From Burkholderiaceae bacterium (GTDB lineage Bacteria; Pseudomonadota; Gammaproteobacteria; Burkholderiales; Burkholderiaceae_C), in assembly GCA_004323695.1 (NCBI GenBank), contig SCRU01000013.1, forward strand, positions 1-64,000: DNA of 64,000 bases. The letters run 5' to 3'. A program made the position numbers and the translations under genes. The notes beneath the pieces were generated by a model that did not search any database, was not told where the DNA came from, and saw nothing but the letters and a program-made list of their open reading frames with translations. This document shows positions 54,876-62,660 of this stretch, piece by piece (the stretch's first letter is position 1; every line of letters starts with the position of its first letter).

Positions 54876-56315
54876 TCATTTCTCGTCCTGAAACCAGTAC
54901 CACTTGTACAGGAAACGCTGGCCCAGGCGGCGGAAAGGGGCAAAAGCTTGCGAACGCACCAGGCCGAACATATTTGGATACTCCAGCGGCGAGTCGTAGA
55001 TAGGGAGCTTGAACACCTCACGCCCAGCGTCCTGACCCGCCACGCGTTCGGCCAGCCGCTTGCCGGCCCAAGTTGAGAACGACACGCCGTTGCCGCCATA
55101 GCCTACTGCGTACCAGACGTTTTGCGCCGGGTCGGGTTGGGTAATGCGCGGCATCATGTCGTGCGCCACGTCGACCCAGCCCCACCAGGAGTAGTCGATC
55201 TGGATGCCTGCGAGCGGCGGGAATTTGCGTGCAATCCCGTCGGTGAGCAGTTTCAGATGGACCGGGTCCTCGGCGTCGGCACCTGTGACAGCGCTTCGGC
55301 TGCCGAGCTGCAGGCGATTCCCTTTCAACAGGCGGTAATAAAAGCGCAGCGTGCGGGTGTCCGTCATAAAAGTCTGCGAACGAAAGTTGCAGGCTTTCAT
55401 CTCGGCGTCTGTCAGCACGCGTGTCACCACCGAGTTCGACAAGATCGGCAAAATCTTGTTTTTCAACAACGGATTCAGGCGCTGGCCGGTATATCCGCCA
55501 GTGCACACCGCAACGCGCTTGGCACGCACGGTACCTCCAGGAGTGCGAAGATAATGCACCCCGTTTTGCGTCCCCCAGCCCTGGACCGGACTGGCGGTGT
55601 GAACCTTGACTCCAAGGGATCGCGCCCTGCGGAGCAGCCCGAAAGTGAGCTTGAGAGGATGGACGCCAACGCCTTCGGCCTCGAGCATCGCGCCCGCATT
55701 TTCGCGCTCGTCGCAGTAGTCGCGCCGCACCTCTTCGACGCTGAGCATGCGCGTTTGATAGCCAAACATCTCGCGCATGACGCGGGCCTCCTCGCGCAGG
55801 TACTCCAGTTTTTCGGGCCGGTGTGCCAGATAAAGATGGCCGCCATCGAAGGCGTCGCAGTCGATTTCGTTGGTCAGCGCCTTGAAATTCTCGAAGCCGG
55901 TCCGGATCTCGATATCGAGTTTCTTTGCTACGTCCAGTCCCCAGCGGGCTATCCATTGTGAGCGTTTGAGCCGGCCACTCGCATTCTGGCCCTGGCCACC
56001 GCTGCGACTCGAGCAGCCCCACGATTCCTGGTTTGCTTCCAGCACGAGAGCCTGAATGCCGTGCTCCTGTGCGAGGTACAGGGCTGTGGAAATGCCGGTC
56101 GAGCCGGAGCCGATAATCACGACGTCGGCGTCCGTGTCGTGCGTGATCGGGCCGTCATCTTCCGGTGGCGTGCCGGCGCTGGCGACCCAGTAGGTCGGCG
56201 CGTAGGCGCGGCCGGTTCCCGGGTTGGGCGCAACGAGGGGGTCGTATTGTGGGTCGTAGCGTTTGTCGGCGGGCAAGTCTCCGCTCGAGCTGTTCAGGGT
56301 TTGAGTCAACGCCAT
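54876..56315 (-). CDS. DAO-family FAD oxidoreductase (amine oxidase/dehydrogenase-like)
   Basis: A 479-residue flavoprotein of the DadA/PuuB type. The FAD site GSGSTG (69-74) is in DADVVIIGSGSTGISTALYL, and CSSRSGGQGQNASGR follows as in gamma-glutamylputrescine oxidase-like enzymes. The N-terminal YWVASAGTPP is another mark of that group. It probably oxidises a primary or secondary amine to an aldehyde; in this setting taurine or an N-substituted taurine giving sulfoacetaldehyde is the attractive substrate (inference). ATG 56315 has GGAG upstream. It follows the NTF2-like gene by 13 bases and shares its promoter. Confidence 0.82.
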   Translation of the reverse strand: MALTQTLNSSSGDLPADKRYDPQYDPLVAPNPGTGRAYAPTYWVASAGTPPEDDGPITHDTDADVVIIGSGSTGISTALYLAQEHGIQALVLEANQESWGCSSRSGGQGQNASGRLKRSQWIARWGLDVAKKLDIEIRTGFENFKALTNEIDCDAFDGGHLYLAHRPEKLEYLREEARVMREMFGYQTRMLSVEEVRRDYCDERENAGAMLEAEGVGVHPLKLTFGLLRRARSLGVKVHTASPVQGWGTQNGVHYLRTPGGTVRAKRVAVCTGGYTGQRLNPLLKNKILPILSNSVVTRVLTDAEMKACNFRSQTFMTDTRTLRFYYRLLKGNRLQLGSRSAVTGADAEDPVHLKLLTDGIARKFPPLAGIQIDYSWWGWVDVAHDMMPRITQPDPAQNVWYAVGYGGNGVSFSTWAGKRLAERVAGQDAGREVFKLPIYDSPLEYPNMFGLVRSQAFAPFRRLGQRFLYKWYWFQDEK

Positions 56316-56328
56316 GACAATCTCCGGA

Positions 56329-56730
56329 TTATCTGGCTGCCGGCAGATTCGGCCGGGCTTTGCGGAATGCATTCTTCACGGCGATCTTGCCGTTTTTGAG
56401 GGTAAACAGGTCGACGCCATCGGCCTCGATCCGGCTACCGTCGGCCGCCGTACCGGTGAACGTCCATTGCGAGACGCCGAAGTCTCCGTCGACAAAGTGC
56501 TGCCCGTTGATCCACTGCGCATCTGGCACCGCTTGCCAGGCGCCAGCAAAGGCCTTTCGTACCGCGTCCCTGCCGCTGAAGCGGGTACCACAAGCATCGG
56601 ATCCGCCGATGGACTGGAACACGCAGTCGTCGCTCATAAAGCTCATGAGCGCATCAACGTCGTGGCGGTTCCAGGCGTCACTGAAAGCGGCCAGTGTGGC
56701 GGCGGTGAAGGGTTTGGGGTTTTCGCTCAT
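56329..56730 (-). CDS. NTF2/SnoaL-like protein
   Basis: A 133-residue protein with the NTF2-like fold: AFSDAWNRHDVDALMSFMSDD, then GRDAVRKAFAGAW and GVDLFTLKNGKIAVKNAF. The group contains isomerases, dehydratases and binding proteins; no catalytic assignment is possible. AGGAG precedes ATG 56730. It is the first gene of the unit with the FAD oxidoreductase and is divergent from the MocR regulator gene by 127 bases. The frame open to 57048 is opposite mocR and not coding. Confidence 0.82.
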   Translation of the reverse strand: MSENPKPFTAATLAAFSDAWNRHDVDALMSFMSDDCVFQSIGGSDACGTRFSGRDAVRKAFAGAWQAVPDAQWINGQHFVDGDFGVSQWTFTGTAADGSRIEADGVDLFTLKNGKIAVKNAFRKARPNLPAAR

Positions 56731-56790
56731 TGGTGCTCCTGAGGGTTTGATAACAATATTCAACAAGCATAGACAGCTTGACCGTGGTGC

Positions 56791-56824
56791 GATAGGGCCA
56801 GATGACCGGATTCGGGCGTGCCAG
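56791..56824. promoter_or_regulatory. MocR-type operator in the divergent mocR gap
   Basis: GATAGGGCCAG begins the element, with GCCAG at 56797 and again at 56820, 23 bases apart, and ATTCGG between them. A further CTGGCCCAA lies at 56844-56852, just before the mocR start. Position suits control of both divergent units. Confidence 0.6.
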
Positions 56825-56857
56825 CATGAATAGGCGGTGTAAACTGGCCCAAGCATC

Positions 56858-58369
56858 ATGGCCAATCCGCTAGCTACCCAGTGGGCGCAACTGTTCGTGC
56901 TGCCCGATGAACCTGCGCTGCCGCTGCAGACCAGGTTGCGGCTCGCCATCGTTCGCCCGATTCTTGACGGGCGTCTGAACGCGGGAGCCACGATGCCGTC
57001 GTCGCGCGAATTGTCATCGCGGCTGGGGTTGAGCCGCAACACCGTCACTGCGGCCTACCTGCAGTTGATGGACGAAGGTTTCCTGGAGGCGCGCCCACGC
57101 AGTGGTGTGTTCGTGGCGCCGAATGCTCGCCCGGTTTCCGCCGCGCAAGCCCAGCCGCAGAATGACACGGCCCGGTTTCCACCGGACTGGACCGCGCGTG
57201 TACTGCGTTCACTGACGGATCGTCCCCCACTGGCCAAACCCGAACAATGGCGTGCCTACCCGTATCCTTTCGTCTACGGGACGTACGATCCGCAACTGTT
57301 TCCTACCGAAGATTTCCGCGAATGCTGCGTGCGCAGTCTGGCGCGCGCACAACTGCCGCATTGGACGCTGGATTTCGAAACTGGCGACGTCATTGACTTG
57401 ATCGAGCAAATCCGCACCCGGCTTCTTCCCCAGCGCGGCGTGTTTGCGTTGAAAGAGGAAATCATGGTCACCGTTGGCGCCCAGCATGCGTATTACCTGC
57501 TTGCTGACGCCCTGTTCGACGATCGGACCCGCGTGGGCCTGGAGGAGCCTGGTCATCCGCATGCGCGCAACAGTTTCGCGCTGCGCAAGCCGAAGTGGGT
57601 CGAACTGCCGGTGGACGACAACGGCGTGGTCGTGGCGGGGCTGCCGGAGCTGGACTATCTGTTCGTCACGCCGTCGCACCAGAGTCCGACCACGGTGACA
57701 CTCAGTCTCGACCGGCGTCGGTGCTTGCTGCGCGAGGCCGGGCAGCGGGACTTCGTGATCATCGAGGACGACTATGAGGCGGAGAATCTGTACGCTGGAG
57801 AACCGATGCCGGCGCTGAAAAGCCTGGACCCCAGTGGCCGGGTGATTTACATCGGCTCGGTCTCGAAAAGTCTTTCGCCGGTGCTGCGGCTGGGTTACAT
57901 TGTCGCTCCTCAGGCGCTGATCAAGGAACTGCGCGTGATCCGGCACGCCATGGTGCGGCACCCCAGCGCATTTCTGCAACATGCCTATGCGCTATTCCTG
58001 TCGCTCGGCCATCATGATTCTCATGCGCGGCGTGTCAACGCGGCGATGCAGGAGCGGCTCGAACTGGCCGCGCGGGCGCTGCGTGAACATCTGCCGGCGT
58101 TCGAGTTCACGCTCCCACAGGGAGGGGCCTCCATTTGGGTGCGAGCGCCGGCCTGGGTCGATGCCGACGAGCTCGCGCTGCTGGCGCGTGGCCATGGCGT
58201 GCTGATTGAGGCCGGCCCGGTTTTTTTTTCCAAGCCTCCCTATCCGTGTCCGTTCTTCCGGTTGCGACTCTCTTCCATCGTGGCTGCGCAGATCCCCGCG
58301 GGTGTGCGCGCGCTGGCGCTCGCCGTTGATGAGCTGGCTCAGGGGCGGGGTGCTCGGTCGTCGGGATAA
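56858..58369 (+). CDS. MocR/GntR-type regulator with aminotransferase domain (TauR/PdxR-like)
   Basis: A 503-residue chimera. Residues 20-90 are a GntR winged helix (LNAGATMPSSRELSSRLGLS, then TVTAAYLQLMDEGFLEARP). The rest is a fold-type I aminotransferase domain with the PLP lysine in YIGSVSKSLSPVLRLGYIV and IIEDDYEAEN before it. Regulators of this class sense amines through PLP: PdxR senses PLP, GabR GABA, and TauR taurine. Between the FAD oxidase unit and tauCAB a taurine-type ligand is likely. A shared operator (entries at 54801, 56791, 61150) supports a local regulon. Confidence 0.88.
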   Translation: MANPLATQWAQLFVLPDEPALPLQTRLRLAIVRPILDGRLNAGATMPSSRELSSRLGLSRNTVTAAYLQLMDEGFLEARPRSGVFVAPNARPVSAAQAQPQNDTARFPPDWTARVLRSLTDRPPLAKPEQWRAYPYPFVYGTYDPQLFPTEDFRECCVRSLARAQLPHWTLDFETGDVIDLIEQIRTRLLPQRGVFALKEEIMVTVGAQHAYYLLADALFDDRTRVGLEEPGHPHARNSFALRKPKWVELPVDDNGVVVAGLPELDYLFVTPSHQSPTTVTLSLDRRRCLLREAGQRDFVIIEDDYEAENLYAGEPMPALKSLDPSGRVIYIGSVSKSLSPVLRLGYIVAPQALIKELRVIRHAMVRHPSAFLQHAYALFLSLGHHDSHARRVNAAMQERLELAARALREHLPAFEFTLPQGGASIWVRAPAWVDADELALLARGHGVLIEAGPVFFSKPPYPCPFFRLRLSSIVAAQIPAGVRALALAVDELAQGRGARSSG

Positions 58370-58376
58370 ATGTCTG

Positions 58377-58394
58377 TGCGGTGCGTGCACCGCA
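58377..58394. terminator. Possible hairpin between mocR and tauB ends
   Basis: TGCGGTGC-gt-GCACCGCA is a perfect 8-base inverted repeat between the converging mocR and tauB genes. No T run follows, so its strength as a terminator is uncertain. Confidence 0.35.
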
Positions 58395-58407
58395 GGCGGC
58401 GCGTCGA

Positions 58408-59157
58408 TCAATGCGAGAGAATCGCCATCGCGCGTTTTTTCAGGTCGAGAAAATGGGCATCGAACGCACTTTCCGCGGTGCGGGGCCGTTTTAGTTCGAT
58501 GGGGGTGTCGAGAGCGACCCGGCCGGGCCGCGCGCTCAACACTACCAGACGCGTACCCAGCACGATGGCTTCGTCAATATCGTGGGTAATGAATACGATC
58601 GTGCAGCGCAACTGTTCCCACAGCGAAACCAGGAAAGTCTGCATGGAACTGCGGGTTTGCGCATCGAGCGCGCCGAACGGCTCGTCCATCAGCAACACCT
58701 TCGGTTTCATGACGAGCGCGCGCGCGATCGCGACGCGTTGTTGCATGCCGCCAGACAATTCATAGGGTTTGTGCGAGGCAAAACCGTCCAGCCCGATCGT
58801 GTGCAGGATGTCAGAGCTGGCCCGCCGCCGCTGCGCCTTGTCGACGCCCTGCAGCGACAGCCCGAATTCAATGTTGTCTGAGACATTGAGCCAGGGATAC
58901 AGCCCCGCCTGCTGGAACACCACCACGCGGTCGGCACCCGGGGTATCCTTTTGCTCGCCGTCGATGAGGATCGAGCCCTTCGACGGCGTGGTCAGTCCGG
59001 CCAGCAGATGCAACAATGTGGTCTTGCCGCAGCCTGAAGAGCCGAGGACCGTGACGAACTCCCCGCCCTCGAACTGCAGGCTGATGTTCTCGAGCGCGGT
59101 GGTAGCACCGAACGTCTTGTACAGCGAATCGATGACAATGTGCACGTTCGGCTCCAC
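58408..59157 (-). CDS. tauB: Taurine/sulfonate-type ABC transporter ATPase
   Basis: A 249-residue ABC ATPase of the nitrate/sulfonate/taurine group. Walker A GSSGCGKTTLLHLLAG, the Q-loop VVVFQQAGLYPWL, the signature LSGGMQQRVAIARAL, and Walker B VLLMDEPFGALD are complete. It starts with GTG at 59157, 8 bases after the tauA stop. Gene order here is C-A-B rather than the usual A-B-C. Confidence 0.82.
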   Translation of the reverse strand: MEPNVHIVIDSLYKTFGATTALENISLQFEGGEFVTVLGSSGCGKTTLLHLLAGLTTPSKGSILIDGEQKDTPGADRVVVFQQAGLYPWLNVSDNIEFGLSLQGVDKAQRRRASSDILHTIGLDGFASHKPYELSGGMQQRVAIARALVMKPKVLLMDEPFGALDAQTRSSMQTFLVSLWEQLRCTIVFITHDIDEAIVLGTRLVVLSARPGRVALDTPIELKRPRTAESAFDAHFLDLKKRAMAILSH

Positions 59158-59165
59158 CGGCGAGA

Positions 59166-60194
59166 TTAATGCGACAGGAATTCCGCGTACTGCGGGGCGA
59201 CGTTGGCGTGGAAATCCGAGACCGGCGACTGGATACGGCCGATCTGCTGCAGCACCTTGGCCGTGTTGACCAGGGTCTGGTAGGTGGCTGAACTCTCGAC
59301 GCTCTTGCCGCTGCCCATGACGTTCTGGCTGGTCTGATCCTTGCCGGAGAAGATTTCGTAGCCGGCCAACTGGGTGCGCGCCATCGGCACGGTCACGCCG
59401 GTTTGTTCAGCCATCACCTGCAGGGACTTTTCTGGATCCTTGATCGTGGCCTGGTAACCCGCGTCAAGCGCGGCGACGAAGCCACGCACCAGATCGGGGT
59501 GCGCCTGGGCCCACTTCGCGTTGGCGATGCATACGTTGTAGCTGGACGCAGTGCGGGGCAGATCGGCGTCGGTCTTGATCACCTTGCCGCCCGCTTCGCG
59601 CAGCGCGCTGAACACCGGATCCCACACGATCGCTGCGTCGATGTTGCCCGTGACCCACGACGTGCGCATTTGCGGCGGCGCCATGTTGATTTGCGTTACC
59701 GCACCATAGGGTACCTTGGCTTCGGCCAGAAACGTGGCAAGTTCGAACGATGCCTGCGATCCGGCAACGATGGCAATTTTGTGCCCCGCAAGACCGGCGA
59801 CGTCCTTGATGCCGCTGTCGGGCTTGACCACGATGCCCGCCGCCTGGGTATAGCGCTCCTGGTTGTACACGATGGTCATTGGCAGCCCCTGCGCGATGGC
59901 GGTCACCAGCGGCGGAACGCCCAGACCACACATGAAGTTCAGGCTGTTCGACGCCAGCGCGCTCATCGCCGCCGGGCCCGAACTGAACATCTTGTACTGA
60001 ACGTTCGCATCGATGTGCTTCTCGAACATTTTCTCGCCCATCGACACCATGTAGGGATCGGCGCCGTTGTTTTCGTAGCCAATGATCACGTCGGGCTTGG
60101 ACGCCGCCGACGCCGGCCCCATCGGGGCGAGCGCGGCGCCGACCACGAGTACGAGCCCGGCCAGTTTGCCCCATCCATCTGATTGCATCATCAT
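59166..60194 (-). CDS. tauA: Taurine/sulfonate-type ABC substrate-binding protein
   Basis: A 342-residue periplasmic binding protein. Residues 1-31 form a signal peptide ending in PASAA. The core resembles TauA/SsuA: ALASNSLNFMCGLGVPPLV, KPDSGIKDVAGLAGHKIAIV, and GNIDAAIVWDPVFSALREAG. Ligand is inferred as taurine or a related sulfonate from family and neighbourhood; nitrate, thiamine-precursor or other ligands occur in the wider family. AAGGAG precedes three successive ATGs (60194, 60191, 60188). Confidence 0.8.
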   Translation of the reverse strand: MMMQSDGWGKLAGLVLVVGAALAPMGPASAASKPDVIIGYENNGADPYMVSMGEKMFEKHIDANVQYKMFSSGPAAMSALASNSLNFMCGLGVPPLVTAIAQGLPMTIVYNQERYTQAAGIVVKPDSGIKDVAGLAGHKIAIVAGSQASFELATFLAEAKVPYGAVTQINMAPPQMRTSWVTGNIDAAIVWDPVFSALREAGGKVIKTDADLPRTASSYNVCIANAKWAQAHPDLVRGFVAALDAGYQATIKDPEKSLQVMAEQTGVTVPMARTQLAGYEIFSGKDQTSQNVMGSGKSVESSATYQTLVNTAKVLQQIGRIQSPVSDFHANVAPQYAEFLSH

Positions 60195-60209
60195 TTATCT
60201 CCTTTTGGT

Positions 60210-61046
60210 TTAGATGTTTCCGCGCCACGGCACCACGGCGCTTTCAATTTTTCGAATGATCAACTCCATGCCGTATCCGATGAGCCCGATGATCACGATG
60301 CCGACGATCACGATGCTTACTTGCAAGGCCTGGCCGGCAAACTGAACCAGCCAGCCCAGGCCGCTACTGGCCGCGATCAATTCGGCTGCAACCAGGCAGG
60401 TCCAGGCGACGCCGATGCCCACACGCATCGCGGTGAAGATCTCCGGCAGTGCCGACGGCAACACCACCTTGCGGAAAATCTGCGCGTTGCTTGCCCCTAG
60501 CGTTCTGGCCACCGAAATGCGCAGTGGCGGCGTGCTCTTCACCCCGGACATGGTGCCGATGATGATCACTGGAATGGTCCCCACCAGGATCAAAACGATC
60601 TTGGGAAGTTCTCCGATGCCGAACCAGACCACCAGCAACGGGATGTACGCGAGCGGCGGCACCGGGCGAACGAACTGCAGCAGAGGATCGATGATGTCGA
60701 AAATGAATTTGTTGCGCGACATCATCAGTCCGATCGGCACGCCGATGACAATCGCGCCGACGAACCCGATGAGGATGCGCAGGCAACTCACATAAATGTC
60801 GGCGGCCAGGGTCTGCCCGCCATAGCCCTGACGCAGGATCTCAACCAGCGACTTCCACACCGCAACCGGCGACGGCAAGGCAAATGCCGGGAAAATGCCG
60901 GCCAGGCTCACCAGCTGCCAGATCACGAGCAAGCCGATGATGACGAGAGTGGTGGCCCAATTGAAACGCAACGCCATCCGATTTTTCGGCTGCGCTTCGG
61001 CTTTCGCCGAGACCGGCTTCGGCGGCGCGGGCGATTCGGATATCAC
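60210..61046 (-). CDS. tauC: Taurine/sulfonate-type ABC permease
   Basis: A 278-residue permease with six helices of the SsuC/TauC type: LPSPVAVWKSLVEIL at the start of the core, and the EAA loop ARTLGASNAQIFRKVVLPSALPEIF. GTG 61046 is used, with AGGAG 7 bases before it. It is the first gene of the C-A-B operon. A GCCAG-repeat operator lies about 104 bases upstream. Confidence 0.85.
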   Translation of the reverse strand: MISESPAPPKPVSAKAEAQPKNRMALRFNWATTLVIIGLLVIWQLVSLAGIFPAFALPSPVAVWKSLVEILRQGYGGQTLAADIYVSCLRILIGFVGAIVIGVPIGLMMSRNKFIFDIIDPLLQFVRPVPPLAYIPLLVVWFGIGELPKIVLILVGTIPVIIIGTMSGVKSTPPLRISVARTLGASNAQIFRKVVLPSALPEIFTAMRVGIGVAWTCLVAAELIAASSGLGWLVQFAGQALQVSIVIVGIVIIGLIGYGMELIIRKIESAVVPWRGNI

Positions 61047-61149
61047 TTGCTACTCCTGTTCATGTATCGCCCCTTTTCTGATTCGCCACGGCCTAATTTG
61101 ACGCTGGGTTGGTGAATGCCCGCAATTTGGCTACTTGCCGCAGAAATTG

Positions 61150-61183
61150 GATAGAGCCAGATCAGGGCATTCGGTTGGGCCAG
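61150..61183 (-). promoter_or_regulatory. MocR-type operator before tauCAB
   Basis: GATAGAGCCAG begins the element; GCCAG occurs at 61156 and 61179, exactly 23 bases apart, with ATTCGG between, matching the mocR site closely. The rest of the 234-base gap (61047-61280) shows no reading frame and no clear -35/-10 pair. Confidence 0.6.
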
Positions 61184-61280
61184 TTCGGACGTGCGGCTTT
61201 CTCGTTTGCAGGTGGAAGATCGAAGGTCAATGTTCAGGGTAAACATCAATCGGGTATTCCCTTGTGTTTTCGGCTCCTTG

Positions 61281-62600
61281 CTACCTGACCTGCGGCGTGG
61301 CGAAGGCGGGCAGATCGCTGGCCGGCTTTGAGCGGCCGATCATCCAGGCGCTCAACGCGGACACCATGCCGGAGAAGAGCACGTACATGCACAACTGCCA
61401 TGGTTGGCCGCCGCCCGACTTGATCAGTGCAGTGGCGATCAGCGGTGTAATGCCCGAGGCGAAGATCCCCGAGAACTGGTACACGAACGAAATGCCGGTG
61501 TAGCGCACCCGGGCGTCGAACAGATCGCAGAACAGGGCTGCCTCCGGGCCATAAATCGAGGAGTACAGAATGCCGAACGGCACGATGATCGCAATCCAGA
61601 TCAGGAGCACGTTGCCGCCGCTTTGCGACATGAGCCAGAAGGCGGGGAAGGCCGATGCAGCGGTAATCAGCGAACCCCACATGTAAACCTTCGGCCGGCT
61701 GATGCGATCGGACATTCGGCCAAAGTAGGGGATCGTGAAAATCATCACCACGGCGGCAGCCATGACGCCGAGCAGTGCCTCGGTGCGGTTCATCTTGATG
61801 GTACTGGTCAGGTAGTTGATCGAGAACACCGCGAAGACGTTAAAGAACACGCCGTCAATGTAACGCGCACCCATTCCTTTCAGGATGTTGCCGGGGTAGC
61901 GCCGGAGCATGTCCATGAAAGGGACGCGCAACTCGGCGTTGTGCGCCTTGACGGCGGCGAATTCGGGGGTCTCCTGCACCTTCAGGCGAATGTACAGCCC
62001 CACGGCCACCATCAGACCCGACAACATGAAGGCGATCCGCCAGCCCCAGGCCAGAAATTGAGCGTTCGTCAACAACGCCGACATGAGCGCGACAACGCCC
62101 GAGGCCAGGCACAGGCCGATCGCGAGGCCGATCTGCGGGAGCGATGCATAAAAGCCCCGCCGGTTCTTCGGCGCGTATTCATACGTCATCAACACCGCGC
62201 CGCCCCACTCGCCGCCGAGGCCCATGCCCTGGAGCACCCGCAAGAGCAGCAGCAGCAACGGCGCGCCGATACCGATCTGTTCGTAGCTGGGGACCAGGCC
62301 GATCAGAAACGTGGCGACTCCCATGATCATCAGCGTCATGATCAACATGCTCTTGCGACCGATCCGGTCGCCAAAGTGACCGAAGATCACGCCGCCCAGA
62401 GGCCGTGTCACGAAGCCGACAGCGAAGGTCGCGTACGCGAGCAGGGTCGAAACGACCGGGTCGTGCGACGGGAAATACAGCTTGTTGAAAACGATGCCAG
62501 CCACCACGCCGTAAAGGAAGAAGTCGTACCACTCAATGGTTGCCCCCACCACCGCAGAGATCACGACCCGGCGGATCGCCATTTCATTTTGCGTGCTCAT
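61281..62600 (-). CDS. MFS transporter of the MHS type, possible isethionate importer
   Basis: A 439-residue metabolite:H+ symporter with twelve helices. The family marks are GATIEWYDFFLYGVVAGIVF in helix 1, RPLGGVIFGHFGDRIGRKS between helices 2 and 3, and GEWGGAVLMTYEYAP after helix 4. Relatives carry shikimate, 2-oxoglutarate or proline. It lies 60 bases after a GMC dehydrogenase gene on the same strand, and that pair resembles the isethionate dehydrogenase plus transporter genes of Cupriavidus. Isethionate is thus a reasonable but unproven substrate. Confidence 0.78.
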   Translation of the reverse strand: MSTQNEMAIRRVVISAVVGATIEWYDFFLYGVVAGIVFNKLYFPSHDPVVSTLLAYATFAVGFVTRPLGGVIFGHFGDRIGRKSMLIMTLMIMGVATFLIGLVPSYEQIGIGAPLLLLLLRVLQGMGLGGEWGGAVLMTYEYAPKNRRGFYASLPQIGLAIGLCLASGVVALMSALLTNAQFLAWGWRIAFMLSGLMVAVGLYIRLKVQETPEFAAVKAHNAELRVPFMDMLRRYPGNILKGMGARYIDGVFFNVFAVFSINYLTSTIKMNRTEALLGVMAAAVVMIFTIPYFGRMSDRISRPKVYMWGSLITAASAFPAFWLMSQSGGNVLLIWIAIIVPFGILYSSIYGPEAALFCDLFDARVRYTGISFVYQFSGIFASGITPLIATALIKSGGGQPWQLCMYVLFSGMVSALSAWMIGRSKPASDLPAFATPQVR

Positions 62601-62660
62601 GTGTTGTCTCCTGTTTTGAATGCCCGATTGGGCGGTTTGTTGTACTGCTCCTCAGACTCG

